Shown here piece by piece: positions 1 to 7,862 of a stretch of 11,085 nt of DNA. Source of the DNA: CAZJNX01 sp964547415. GTDB taxonomy: Bacteria > Pseudomonadota > Alphaproteobacteria > Rhizobiales > Amorphaceae. A program made the translations under genes and the position numbers. Under the pieces are notes generated by a model, which was not told where the DNA came from, made no database searches, and saw only the letters and a program-made list of their open reading frames with translations. Numbering within the stretch: position 1 is the first letter of the stretch; each line of letters begins with the position of its first letter. The stretch is from NCBI GenBank assembly GCA_964547415.1, contig CAZJNX010000161.1:1-11085 (forward strand), given 5' to 3'.

Positions 1-1
1 C

Positions 2-562
2 TACGTCCTCCTCGTGTTCGGCTTCTTCGTGTGCGGCTTCCACGTCGCCTTCATCCTCGCCCACCTGCCGGCCTACCTCGACGACATGGGTCTCGGCGTC
101 GCCCTCGGCGGGGCGGCGATCGCGCTCATCGGCCTGTTCAACATCGCGGGCTCCCTCGTGGCGGGCTGGGTCGGCGGGCGCTGGCCGAAGCCCTACGCCC
201 TGTCGGCCATCTATCTCGGGCGCGCGGTCGCCATCGCCGCCTTCGTGACGCTGCCGCTCACGCCCGCGAGCGTGATCGTGTTCGCCGCCGTCATGGGGCT
301 CCTGTGGCTGTCGACGGTGCCGCTCACCTCCGGCCTCGTCGCGGTGATGTTCGGGCCGCGCTACATGGCGACCCTGTTCGGCTTCGTGTTCCTGTCCCAC
401 CAGGTGGGCTCGTTCCTCGGCATCTGGGCGGGCGGGCGCATCTACGAGATGACGGGCTCCTACGACATGCTGTGGTGGATCGGCGTCCTCCTCGGGGTGT
501 TCGCCGCCCTCGTCCATCTGCCGATCCGCGACGCGCCCGCGCCCGAGACCGCCCGCGCCTGA
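2..562 (+). CDS. MFS transporter, C-terminal half (5' end outside window)
   Basis: This is the 3' part of a Major Facilitator Superfamily permease. The frame is open from the first complete codon at position 2 to a TGA at 560-562, giving about 186 residues. Six hydrophobic helices can be read. They begin with YVLLVFGFFVCGFHVAFILA and end with DMLWWIGVLLGVFAALVHLPI, matching the second six-helix bundle of a 12-helix MFS protein. Typical C-domain features are the GSLVAGWVGGRW loop, which resembles the cytoplasmic MFS G-x-L-x-D/G-R signature, and the SHQVGSFLGIWAGG helix. The overall look is that of the OFA/monocarboxylate-type branch, but the substrate cannot be told. A GTG at 14 is only an internal codon. 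The gene lies 67 bp upstream of the AcuI-type reductase on the same strand, so co-transcription is possible. An organic acid substrate would fit that neighbour, but this is inference. Confidence 0.88.
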   Translation, partial: YVLLVFGFFVCGFHVAFILAHLPAYLDDMGLGVALGGAAIALIGLFNIAGSLVAGWVGGRWPKPYALSAIYLGRAVAIAAFVTLPLTPASVIVFAAVMGLLWLSTVPLTSGLVAVMFGPRYMATLFGFVFLSHQVGSFLGIWAGGRIYEMTGSYDMLWWIGVLLGVFAALVHLPIRDAPAPETARA

Positions 563-582
563 CCGGCCGCTTGCGGGGCGGC

Positions 583-594
583 GCCCGATCGGGC
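583..594. promoter_or_regulatory. 12-bp perfect palindrome upstream of the acuI-like gene
   Basis: GCCCGATCGGGC is a perfect 12-bp inverted repeat, 35 nt upstream of the acuI-like start codon and 20 nt after the MFS stop. Its position would suit an operator or a small attenuating stem. In DNA this GC-rich, palindromes of this size can arise by chance, and no regulator is encoded here. The call is weak. Confidence 0.2.
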
Positions 595-629
595 ACGAGG
601 CGGGGCGACACGACACGAGGGAGAGCCCG

Positions 630-1628
630 ATGGACCGGTTCCGCGCAGTCTGGATCACCCGCGAGGAGGGCGAGAAGCGGCAGAACCCGCCAGAGGTGCG
701 CGAGATCGGCCTCGACGACCTGATGGACGGCGACGTCGTCGTGAAGGTCGAGCACACCACGGTCAACTACAAGGACGGGCTCGCCGTCACCGGCAAGGGC
801 CCGGTGGTCCGACGCTTCCCCATGATCCCGGGGATCGACCTTTCCGGCACCGTCGTCTCCTCCGCCTCGTCCGAGTGGCGGGAGGGGGACGGTGTGATCC
901 TCAACGGCTGGGGCGTCGGCGAGACCCACATGGGCGGCTTTGCGGGCCTTGCCCGCCTCGACGGGCGCTGGCTGATCCGCCGGCCCGAGGCCCTCTCCTC
1001 CGCCGAGGCCATGGCGATCGGCACCGCCGGCTACACCGCGATGCTCGCCGTGATGGCCCTCGAGGACCACGGGCTCACGCCGGGTCGGGGCCCGATCGCC
1101 GTCACGGGCGCGTCCGGGGGCGTCGGCTCGGTGGCGATCTCGGTGCTCGCCCGCCGCGGGTTCGACGTGATCGCCGTCACCGGGCGGACGGCGGAAGAGC
1201 CTTACCTGAAGTCCCTCGGCGCGAAGGAGATCCTCGACCGGGCCGAGCTCGCCGGCCCCGCCCGGCCCCTCGCGAAGGAGCGCTGGGCGGGCGCGGTGGA
1301 CGCCGCTGGCGGCAACACCCTCGCCAACGTCCTGTCCATGACCTCCTACGGCGGCACGGTGGCGGCCTGCGGCCTCGCGGGCGGGCCGGACCTTCCGGGG
1401 TCCGTCATGCCCTTCATCCTGCGCGGGGTGACGCTCGCGGGCATCGATTCGGTGATGGCCCCGCGCGAGAGGCGGATCGCCGCCTACGACCGGCTCGTGA
1501 CGGACCTCGACCGGGACAAGCTCGCCGCCATCACCACCACCATCGGCTTCGACGACATCATCCCGTCGGCCCCGCGGATCCTCGCGGGCGAGGTGCGCGG
1601 CCGCCTCGTCGTCGACATGGCCGCCTGA
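630..1628 (+). CDS. acuI: AcuI/YhdH-family NADPH-dependent acryloyl-CoA reductase (MDR superfamily)
   Basis: A zinc-free medium-chain dehydrogenase/reductase of 332 residues, the usual length for AcuI/YhdH. Family knowledge: these cytoplasmic enzymes reduce acryloyl-CoA to propanoyl-CoA with NADPH, either detoxifying acrylate or serving 3-hydroxypropionate, DMSP or propionate metabolism. Seen: the N-terminal GroES-like domain carries NYKD (residues 45-48) and PGIDLSG (67-73), both typical of the family. The Rossmann domain carries the dinucleotide loop TGASGGVG (159-166), followed by ...VIAVTGR, whose Thr-Gly-Arg end suits NADPH. The C-terminus reads AGEVRGRLVVDMAA, again typical. The ATG at 630 is preceded by a strong purine-rich ribosome site (GAGGGAGAG, 617-625), which fixes the start. 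A 12-bp palindrome lies just upstream and a strong hairpin just after the stop. The exact substrate is inferred; the broader label is quinone-oxidoreductase-like MDR protein. Confidence 0.9.
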   Translation: MDRFRAVWITREEGEKRQNPPEVREIGLDDLMDGDVVVKVEHTTVNYKDGLAVTGKGPVVRRFPMIPGIDLSGTVVSSASSEWREGDGVILNGWGVGETHMGGFAGLARLDGRWLIRRPEALSSAEAMAIGTAGYTAMLAVMALEDHGLTPGRGPIAVTGASGGVGSVAISVLARRGFDVIAVTGRTAEEPYLKSLGAKEILDRAELAGPARPLAKERWAGAVDAAGGNTLANVLSMTSYGGTVAACGLAGGPDLPGSVMPFILRGVTLAGIDSVMAPRERRIAAYDRLVTDLDRDKLAAITTTIGFDDIIPSAPRILAGEVRGRLVVDMAA

Positions 1629-1643
1629 GCCGGGGCGGACCCG

Positions 1644-1671
1644 TCGGGGCCCGGAGGCCGTCGGGCCCCGG
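1644..1671 (+). terminator. Strong GC hairpin after the acuI-like gene
   Basis: CGGGGCCCG (1645-1653) and CGGGCCCCG (1662-1670) form a perfect 9-bp stem with an 8-nt loop, 16 nt after the stop codon. A T-G wobble can extend the stem by one pair. No T-run follows, so it is not a classical intrinsic terminator. It may stall transcription or protect the 3' end of the mRNA. It may act in both directions because the facing gene is convergent. Confidence 0.45.
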
Positions 1672-1679
1672 GGCGCGCG

Positions 1680-1925
1680 TCATCGTGTTCGACCGGCCGC
1701 CGGCGACGTCGCGAATCCGCGGCGCACCGTCGGCGTCGCCCCCGTCGAACCGGTCGGGCACGGGGTGGAGGTCGACGCCGAAGGCGAGCCCGGCGTCGAA
1801 GGGGGGCGGCGGCGACCTTCGACGGGTCGAGGACGCCCCTGCGGACCAGCTGGTCCTGGAAGGGTCGGTGGAAGACCATGGCTCGCACCGCCTCTGCGGA
1901 CGAAGCGCAGATGGCCCCGCCGCCG
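1680..1925 (-). pseudogene. Short frameshifted coding remnant of unknown origin
   Basis: The gap between the acuI-like gene and the DUF455 gene holds a stretch that reads like protein on the minus strand but in two frames. The first part contains MVFHRPFQDQLVRRGVLDPS (ATG at 1886-1888), preceded in frame by AICASSAEAVRA. After a C-run at about 1801-1807 the reading continues in a shifted frame as FDAGLAFGVDLHPVPDRFDG and then GDADGAPRIRDVAGGRSNTM. Both segments keep G or C at nearly every third position and have balanced amino-acid composition, unlike the Arg/Pro/Ala-rich shadow frames. One indel in the C-run would join them. I recognise no family, no convincing start or ribosome site is visible, and no stop in the second frame occurs before the acuI-like gene. 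It is best read as the scrap of a lost gene, with moderate to low confidence. Confidence 0.35.
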
Positions 1926-1937
1926 CACGGGCGCGCG

Positions 1938-1964
1938 TGACCGGCGCCGCGCCGCCGGCGGTCA
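1938..1964 (-). terminator. Inverted repeat overlapping the stop of the DUF455 gene
   Basis: TGACCG (1938-1943) pairs with CGGTCA (1959-1964) to give a 6-bp stem. Two further pairs are possible after a mismatch. The right arm includes the DUF455 stop codon. There is no T-run on either strand. It may be a 3'-end hairpin of the bcp-DUF455 transcript, but GC-rich chance pairing cannot be excluded. Confidence 0.25.
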
Positions 1965-2807
1965 GGTGCGGATCGTCTCGAGCGGGCGGTAGAAGCCCGG
2001 CGTGAGGCCCGCCGACGAGCGGGCCTTGTCGTTGAAGGGGGGCTTCAGCGGCCCGCGGAAGTGGCGGCGCACCAGCGCGTGGAAGGTGGGCTCTGGTGGA
2101 AGGCCCTCCCGGTCGCACAGGTAGCGGAACCACTTCATGCCCACGAAGACGTGGCCCTTCTCCTCCTCGTAGATGCGGCGGAAGATGGCGGCCGTCTCGC
2201 CATCGCCCGAGGCCTCCAGCTTCGCCACCATGGAGGGCGTCACGTCGAGCCCCCGCGCCTCCAGCACGAGGGGAACGACGGCGAGCCGCGCGATGAGCCG
2301 CTCCCCGGTCTCCGCGGCCGCCTGCCACAGCCCGTCGTGGGCCGGGAAGTCCCCGTAGGTGGCGCCGAAGTCGCAAAGCCGCGCCTGAAGGAGGCCGAAG
2401 TGGGTCGCCTCCTCGAGGCCGACGCGCACCCAGTCGTCGAAGAAGGAGCGGGGCATCGCCTCGTTCGCGAAGCGGCCGACCACGTCGAAGGCGAGGTCCA
2501 CCGCGTTGAGCTCGATGTGGGCGATGGCGTGGATCTGGGCGGCCTTCGCCGCCGTTCCCGTCAGCGAGCGGCGCGGCATCTCCCGCGGCGGCAAGAGTTC
2601 CGGACGCGCCGGCCGGCCCGGCCTGTCCGGCACCCGCGGGTCGAGCGGCCCCCGCGCGAGGGACAGGGCGCCCGCCCGCCAAAGCCGCGCGGTCTCCCGG
2701 GCGAGGGCGAGCTTCTTCGCCAGGTCCGCCTCGGCCACCACGAGGCGCGCGCCCGCGGCGAGGGAGGGGATCGCCCGCTCCGCCGCCGCGAGAGACTTGT
2801 CCGCCAT
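1962..2807 (-). CDS. DUF455 family ferritin-like di-iron protein
   Basis: A 281-residue protein of the DUF455/COG2833 family, whose biochemical role is not established. What shows it: four helices carry a ferritin-like di-iron ligand pattern. E99 lies in AHIELNAVDLAFD, E133-x-x-H136 in LEEATHF, E183 in VLEARGLDVTP, and E216-x-x-H219 in EEEKGHVFVGMKWF. This E / ExxH / E / ExxH spacing is the classic carboxylate-bridged di-iron site shared with ferritins, rubrerythrins and MiaE. The C-terminus PPFNDKARSSAGLTPGFYRP is also family-typical. The ATG at 2805-2807 is chosen because it lies 14 nt after the bcp stop and opens with an ordinary N-terminus; a GTG three codons upstream is an alternative, and no strong ribosome site is visible. 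It follows bcp in an apparent two-gene operon, suggesting oxidative-stress or iron chemistry (inference). There is no signal peptide, so it should be cytoplasmic. Confidence 0.88.
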   Translation of the reverse strand: MADKSLAAAERAIPSLAAGARLVVAEADLAKKLALARETARLWRAGALSLARGPLDPRVPDRPGRPARPELLPPREMPRRSLTGTAAKAAQIHAIAHIELNAVDLAFDVVGRFANEAMPRSFFDDWVRVGLEEATHFGLLQARLCDFGATYGDFPAHDGLWQAAAETGERLIARLAVVPLVLEARGLDVTPSMVAKLEASGDGETAAIFRRIYEEEKGHVFVGMKWFRYLCDREGLPPEPTFHALVRRHFRGPLKPPFNDKARSSAGLTPGFYRPLETIRT

Positions 2808-2821
2808 CGCCGGCACGGGGA

Positions 2822-3298
<477 letters not shown>

Positions 3299-3361
3299 GT
3301 CTTGTCCCTCTGTCGGCTGATGACGGGGCCGGGCCGCGCGGGGCGGCCGGCCCGGAGCCGG

Positions 3362-3389
3362 AATATGCTCTTCTTCCCCGCCGCGCCAA
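3362..3389 (-). promoter_or_regulatory. bcp: Candidate sigma-70-like promoter for bcp-DUF455
   Basis: Read on the minus strand, TTGGCG (3384-3389) and CATATT (3362-3367) are separated by 16 nt, each matching four of six consensus bases of TTGACA and TATAAT. The CATATT box is a conspicuous AT-rich spot in this GC-rich divergent region. It would place transcription start about 55-60 nt upstream of the bcp start codon. No operator is obvious. Confidence 0.4.
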
Positions 3390-3497
3390 GGCCGCAGGGC
3401 TCGCCGGGACCGCTTGCGGCCGGCCCCGGCGGCGGCGAAGCTGGAGGGCCCTCGGCGGCGGACGCGGCGCCGGCCCACGCGAACGCGAAGGATCGGG

Positions 3498-6400
3498 ATG
3501 GAGGATCGCCCCGAGGCGGCGGCAACGACCGAAGGCGAGCCGGAACGCCCGCCGCCCGCGCCGCGGCGGCGGTGGCGGCGCTGGGCGGCCATCGCGGTCC
3601 TCGGCCTCGTTCTCGTCGGAAGCCTCTTCGCCGTGCGCCTTGCGACCGGGCCGCTGTCGCTGCCGACGGCCGACCGGGTCGTCTACCGCCTCCTCGCCGA
3701 CCTCGCCGGCCCCGGCGGGCGGGTGGCGGTCGGCTCCGTCGCCGTCGCCTTCGAGCGCGGGCGCGGCTTCGTCCTCGTTGTCGACGACCTTTCCATGACC
3801 GGGCCGGCCGGCACGCTCGATGCCCCGCGCATTCTCCTCGACGTGTCGGTGAAGGCGCTCCTCGCCGGGCGCATCGTCGGGCGCGAGCTCTACCTCCACG
3901 AGCCCGTCCTGGAACTCGCCCCGTTCGCCGTGGGCCCGGCGGCGGGGCCCGGACCCGTCGCGGGCCTCGAGGCGCTCGACGCGCGCCTCGCGCGCCTTTC
4001 CGCGGTGAGCGCCACCTACGAGTTCACCCGCTTCCGCCTCGCGGACGGGCGGATCGTGATGCCCGGCGGCGACCCGCGCCTGCCGCCCCCCGCGCTGACG
4101 GCGGTCGACGTCGCGGCCGACGTCGACCCGTCGGGCGCGGCGCGGATGGCGGTGGAGGGCCTGTCGGCGAGCGGGCCGTGGCGCCTCGCGTTGGAGCGGA
4201 CGGTGGCGGCCGAGGGGAGCCGGCTCGAGGCGAGCGGGCGGAACCTCGCCCTCGTCGACCTCCTGCCGGCCACGGGGCCCCTGAAGCGGGGCTTCGCCCT
4301 TTCCCCGGCCCTGTCGGCCGCCTTCGGGCCGGACGGGCGGGCCGAGGCGATCGACCTGTCCCTGTCCGTCGCCGACGGGGTCATGCAGTTCGGCCGCGAC
4401 CCGGAGCGCACCCTCGACCGGCTCGACCTTTCCCTCGACTGGCACGCGGGCGAGGACGCCTTCCGCCTTGCCTCCCTCCTCGTCCGCGCGGGGGCGAGCC
4501 GGGTGGAACTCGCCGGCAGCCTCGCGCCGCCCGCGCCCGGCGACACCGCCTGGACCTACCGGCTCGGCGCCGTGGAGGCGCGCCTCGCGCCCGACGACGT
4601 GCCCGGCCCGCCCCTCGTCCTCCAGGACTTCTCCATCGAGGGGACGTTCGACCCCGCGCGCAGCCTCCTCACCTTCCCGCGGGCCGTCGCCGTCGCGCCC
4701 CTCGGCGTCTTCCGGGCGGCCGGGTCGGTGGCGGTGGGGCCGGACGGGCCGACCTTCGCCGGCAGCGCGGACATCGCCGCCACCACGGTCGACACGCTGA
4801 AGAGAATCTGGCCGCCCGTCACCGCCCACGACGCCCGGGTCTGGCTCGTGAACGAGGTCCACGGCGGCGTCATCGAGCGGGCGCGCGCCGACTTCGCCCT
4901 CACCGCCGAGGACCTCGACGGGCTGCCGGAGACCGACTTCCACGTGCCGGGGGGCACCAGCGTGTCGATCGTCTTCCGCGGCGGCTCGCTGGCGATGCCG
5001 GGGGACATCCCGGCCCTCCAGCGCGCCCGGGGCACCGCGCGGATCCTCGACCGGGAGGCCCGTCTCGACGTCCGCTCCGGGGTCCTCGCCGTCGAGGGGC
5101 GGGCGCCCGTCGCCGTGGAGGCCTTCTCGGCGGTGGTGGAGGACATGGCGAAGCGGCCGCCGCCCGGCCGGATCGCCGCCACCGTCTCGGGCACCGCGGA
5201 CGCCATCGCCGCCATTGCCGCGGGCGAGCCGGTGAACGCCCTCGACGCCCTCGACATCGCGCCGGACGACCTGTCGGGGACGGTCTCGGCCGAGCTCTTC
5301 CTCGCCGGACCTTTCGGCGACCCGATCGACCCGGACGCCCTCGACTGGCGCGTGGCGGCCACCCTCGAGGGCGTCTCCTCGAAGGCCCCCGTCGCCGGCC
5401 AGACGGTGAGCGAGGCCCACGTGGAGGTGACGGCGACGCCGCGGCGCTTCGCCGTCGCCGGCCGCGCCCGCATCGACGGCATCGAGGCGGAGATCAACTA
5501 TTCGGGGCTCGCGGGCGGCGCGGGCACCAGCGGCAACGCCGAGATCGTCGTCACGGACGAGCTCCTCGCCGCCCGCGGGATCGACCTCGGCGGCCGCCTC
5601 GACGGGCCGGTGCGGGTGTCGGTGGGGCAGGGGGAGGACGGCCGGCAGACCGTCTCGGCCGACCTCACCGGGGCGCGCCTGTCCCTCCCCGAGGCGGGCT
5701 TCGGCAAGGCGAAGGGGGAGCCCGCCCGCCTCACCGCCACCATCGAGCGGAACGAGGACGCGGTCCTTGTCCGCGACGTGGTGCTGGAGGCGGGGGAGGC
5801 GCGCCTTGCCGGCAGCCTCGCCCTCGACGGCGAGGGGCGGCTCGTGCGCGCGGACGTGTCCGAGCTGCGCCTTTCGCGGGGCGACCGGGCGCGGGCCACC
5901 GTCACCCGGGCGAACGGGGGCTGGCGCGTGCGCCTCGACGCGGAGGAGATCGACGGGCGGCCCATCCTCACCGGCCTCGGCGACGGCGGCAGGGACGGCC
6001 CGCCGGGGGGAGGGGAGGGGCCGCGGGTGTCATTCGAGGGGACCGTCGCCCGTTTCGTCGGCCACAACGGCTTCGTGCTCGACGACCTGTCGGTGGAGGG
6101 CCTCGCCCGCGGCGGGTCGGTCGAGACGCTGACGGGCGCGGGCCGCCTGTCTGGCGGGGCGGGGGCGAGCGAGGTCGGGGTGTCGGTCACCCCCATCGGG
6201 CGGGGGACGCGCAAGGTGAACGTGCGGCTCGGCAACGCGGGCGATGCCCTGCGCTTCCTCGGCCTTTACGCGCGCATGCGCGGCGGCGAGGCGCGGATGG
6301 ACGTCGCCCTCGACGGCGCGGGCGCCATGGACGGCACGCTGACGGCGCGCGACTTCACCATCACGGACGAGCCGCGCCTCGCCGAGCTGATCGCCCGGGC

Positions 6401-6824
6401 GAGCGACCGCCTGCCCGCGGGCCGGTCCACCGATCCGCGCCCGCTCGCCTTCCAGACCCGGGAGGGCGCGCCGCGGGAAATGCCTTTCGAGTCCCTCGGC
6501 ATCGACTTTTCCGGCCGCGACGGCGTGGTGACGGTGAAGGAGGCGATCCTGCGCGGCCAGGTGATCGGCGGGACGGCGGACGGCACCTTCGACCTCGAGG
6601 CCGGCCGCCTCGCCCTCGCCGGGACGGTGATCCCGGCCTACGCCATCAACAACCTGTTCGGCCGCCTGCCGGTGGTGGGCGAGATCCTGGGTGCGGGGCG
6701 GAGCGGCGGCCTCATCGGCGTGACCTTCCGCCTCGCGGGGAGCCTCGAGGAGCCCGAGGTCTCCATCAACCCGATCTCGGCCGTCGCCCCCGGCATCTTC
6801 CGCAAGGTCTTCGAGTTCAACTGA
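3498..6824 (+). CDS. AsmA/YhdP-like protein (DUF3971 and AsmA-like C-terminal region)
   Basis: A 1108-residue protein of the AsmA-like clan. Family knowledge: E. coli YhdP and relatives are inner-membrane-anchored, groove-like beta proteins that span the periplasm and help carry phospholipid to the outer membrane. Seen: an Arg/Pro-rich cytoplasmic N-terminus, then one membrane anchor at residues 29-46 (WAAIAVLGLVLVGSLFAV). A very long periplasmic beta-rich region of repeated short amphipathic strands follows. The DUF3971 signature WPPVTAHDARVWLVNEVHGG occupies 438-457. The C-terminus has the diagnostic GTVIPAYAINNLFGRLPVVG (from 1042) and the ending NPISAVAPGIFRKVFEFN (1091-1108). The ATG at 3498 is chosen over an in-frame start at 3414 because it has an AAGGA ribosome site 5 nt upstream and puts the anchor near the N-terminus. 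The gene is divergent from bcp and stands alone. The family call is secure; the lipid role is inferred. Confidence 0.9.
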   Translation: MEDRPEAAATTEGEPERPPPAPRRRWRRWAAIAVLGLVLVGSLFAVRLATGPLSLPTADRVVYRLLADLAGPGGRVAVGSVAVAFERGRGFVLVVDDLSMTGPAGTLDAPRILLDVSVKALLAGRIVGRELYLHEPVLELAPFAVGPAAGPGPVAGLEALDARLARLSAVSATYEFTRFRLADGRIVMPGGDPRLPPPALTAVDVAADVDPSGAARMAVEGLSASGPWRLALERTVAAEGSRLEASGRNLALVDLLPATGPLKRGFALSPALSAAFGPDGRAEAIDLSLSVADGVMQFGRDPERTLDRLDLSLDWHAGEDAFRLASLLVRAGASRVELAGSLAPPAPGDTAWTYRLGAVEARLAPDDVPGPPLVLQDFSIEGTFDPARSLLTFPRAVAVAPLGVFRAAGSVAVGPDGPTFAGSADIAATTVDTLKRIWPPVTAHDARVWLVNEVHGGVIERARADFALTAEDLDGLPETDFHVPGGTSVSIVFRGGSLAMPGDIPALQRARGTARILDREARLDVRSGVLAVEGRAPVAVEAFSAVVEDMAKRPPPGRIAATVSGTADAIAAIAAGEPVNALDALDIAPDDLSGTVSAELFLAGPFGDPIDPDALDWRVAATLEGVSSKAPVAGQTVSEAHVEVTATPRRFAVAGRARIDGIEAEINYSGLAGGAGTSGNAEIVVTDELLAARGIDLGGRLDGPVRVSVGQGEDGRQTVSADLTGARLSLPEAGFGKAKGEPARLTATIERNEDAVLVRDVVLEAGEARLAGSLALDGEGRLVRADVSELRLSRGDRARATVTRANGGWRVRLDAEEIDGRPILTGLGDGGRDGPPGGGEGPRVSFEGTVARFVGHNGFVLDDLSVEGLARGGSVETLTGAGRLSGGAGASEVGVSVTPIGRGTRKVNVRLGNAGDALRFLGLYARMRGGEARMDVALDGAGAMDGTLTARDFTITDEPRLAELIARASDRLPAGRSTDPRPLAFQTREGAPREMPFESLGIDFSGRDGVVTVKEAILRGQVIGGTADGTFDLEAGRLALAGTVIPAYAINNLFGRLPVVGEILGAGRSGGLIGVTFRLAGSLEEPEVSINPISAVAPGIFRKVFEFN

Positions 6825-6828
6825 CCGC

Positions 6829-6850
6829 GCCGGCCCGACGGATGGCCGGC
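6829..6850 (+). terminator. Hairpin after the AsmA-like gene
   Basis: GCCGGCC (6829-6835) and GGCCGGC (6844-6850) form a perfect 7-bp stem with an 8-nt loop, 4 nt after the AsmA-like stop codon. There is no T-run, so it is only a candidate 3'-end structure. A second imperfect stem lies at 6897-6922 (GGCGA with TCGCC, plus TGA with TCA) and could serve the minus-strand remnant. Nothing else is seen between 6851 and 6972. Confidence 0.3.
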
Positions 6851-6972
6851 CCCTGCCGGGTTCCGCCGTCCGCTTGCCTGGTCGGAGGGTCCCGGTGGCG
6901 ATGAAGGAAAGGTCATCTCGCCGGGTCGGCGTCCGGGATCCGGTCCTGGGCCGCGGTGGGAGAGGCCGGCTG

Positions 6973-7704
6973 TCAGAAGGCGAAGACGAACTGGTCCCTC
7001 CCCCGATCCGCCCGTCATGACGTCCTCCCCGGCGCCGCCGTCGAAGCGCTGGCGCGCGCCCCGGGGCGAGGCAGAGGCTGCCGCTGCCGAACAGCAGGAC
7101 GTCCTCGCCGGTCTCGCCGAGGACGAGGCCGCCGTCGAAGTCGGAAACCGTGACGAAGAAGTCGTCGCCGCCGACCCCCTCTAGGGTTTGGTCGCCGTGC
7201 CGGCCGACGAGCATGTCGGGGCCGTCCGAGGCGGTGAGGCCGTCGTCGCCGAAGCCGCCCTTGCGGCAATCATCGCCGGCGAAGTCCGTGAACGTGTCGT
7301 CGTGGAAGGCGCCCGACGGGCGGTCGTCTTCGCTCCCGCGTCGATTCCGTCCCTTCTGTCGCCGCCCCGATCCGGTCGTTGCCCGCGCCGCCCGAGATCG
7401 TGCCGTCCCCGTTGCCGCCGGACAGGGCATCCTCGCCAGTGCCGTCGAAGGCGAGCTCGTCGCCGTCGTCCCCGTCGCCGGCCTCGATCAGATCGTCGAG
7501 GAAGCCGAGCCCGATTCGGCCTTCCTCGTCGGCCCGGTCGCCGTAAAGGACGTCGTTCCCGCCCGTGCCGAGGACGCGCCCGCGCGTCCGCTTGAAGCCG
7601 CCGAACGGCGTCACCGGGTCGATCGGCGAGACCGTCGGCAGCCCGTGACCGACTCCGACGTCGTCGCCATCCGGGGGGAAATGTGCGTCGGTCGAAACGA
7701 TCAT
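6973..7704 (-). pseudogene. Decayed RTX (hemolysin-type calcium-binding repeat) protein gene
   Basis: A minus-strand gene for a secreted-type Ca-binding nonapeptide-repeat protein, now broken across all three frames. Segment 1 opens at ATG 7702-7704 (MIVSTDAHFPP) and carries GTGGNDVLYGDRADE, DLIEAGDGDDGDELAFDGTG and SGGNGDGTISGGAGNDRIG; its own stop is at 7270. GIDAGA (7331-7348) is in a second frame. EDDRPSGAFHDDTFTDFAGD, then LVGRHGDQTLEGVGGDDFFV and GETGEDVLLFGSGS, are in a third. FDGGAGEDVMTGGSG (about 7010-7050) is in the second frame again. The tail DQFVFAF and its TGA (6973-6975) are back in the first frame. GGxGxDxxx repeats bind calcium, and an xQFVFxF-like end is typical of C-terminal type I secretion signals (family knowledge). 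At least four frame changes mean no full product is made; a 144-residue fragment from segment 1 is possible. No type I secretion genes are nearby. Confidence 0.75.
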
Positions 7705-7833
7705 GGGATGCGGCACCCGCGGGAAGGGACCTCGCGGGCCGGCCGCCGGGACCTTTCCGGAAAACCGCCGGCCGGGCCGTGACAGGTGACGCTCCGGCAG
7801 GGGTGGCTGTGCGGGACGACGTGGGCGAGAGGG

Positions 7834-7853
7834 GGGCGCGGGTGCGTGCGCCC
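7834..7853 (-). terminator. Hairpin after the threonine dehydratase gene
   Basis: GGGCGC (7834-7839) and GCGCCC (7848-7853) form a 6-bp stem with an 8-nt loop, about 10 nt past the stop codon of the minus-strand dehydratase gene. No T-run follows. It is weakly supported as a 3'-end signal of the valS cluster. Between it and the RTX remnant, TTTCCGGAAA (7754-7763) is a 10-bp palindrome of unknown meaning. Confidence 0.25.
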
Positions 7854-7862
7854 GGCCGCCGG

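Noticed and set aside
875..2005. A plus-strand frame with a run of histidines near its middle that could suggest a metal-binding protein.
   Set aside because: The run comes from reading the repeated accacc codons (Thr-Thr-Thr) of the acuI-like gene out of frame. The rest is shadow composition.
7754..7763. The 10-bp palindrome TTTCCGGAAA, considered as an operator or insertion-site footprint.
   Set aside because: It is isolated, with no second copy in the window and no flanking target-site duplication or transposase remnant.
7734..7777. GGCCGGC and GCCGGCC arms around 7737 and 7768, considered as a terminator or recombination site.
   Set aside because: The 7-bp stem would need a loop of more than 20 nt, and such GC words recur throughout the window.
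7150..7782. Plus-strand open frames across the RTX remnant region.
   Set aside because: They have no recognisable domain or ribosome site, while the minus strand carries clear calcium-binding repeat motifs.
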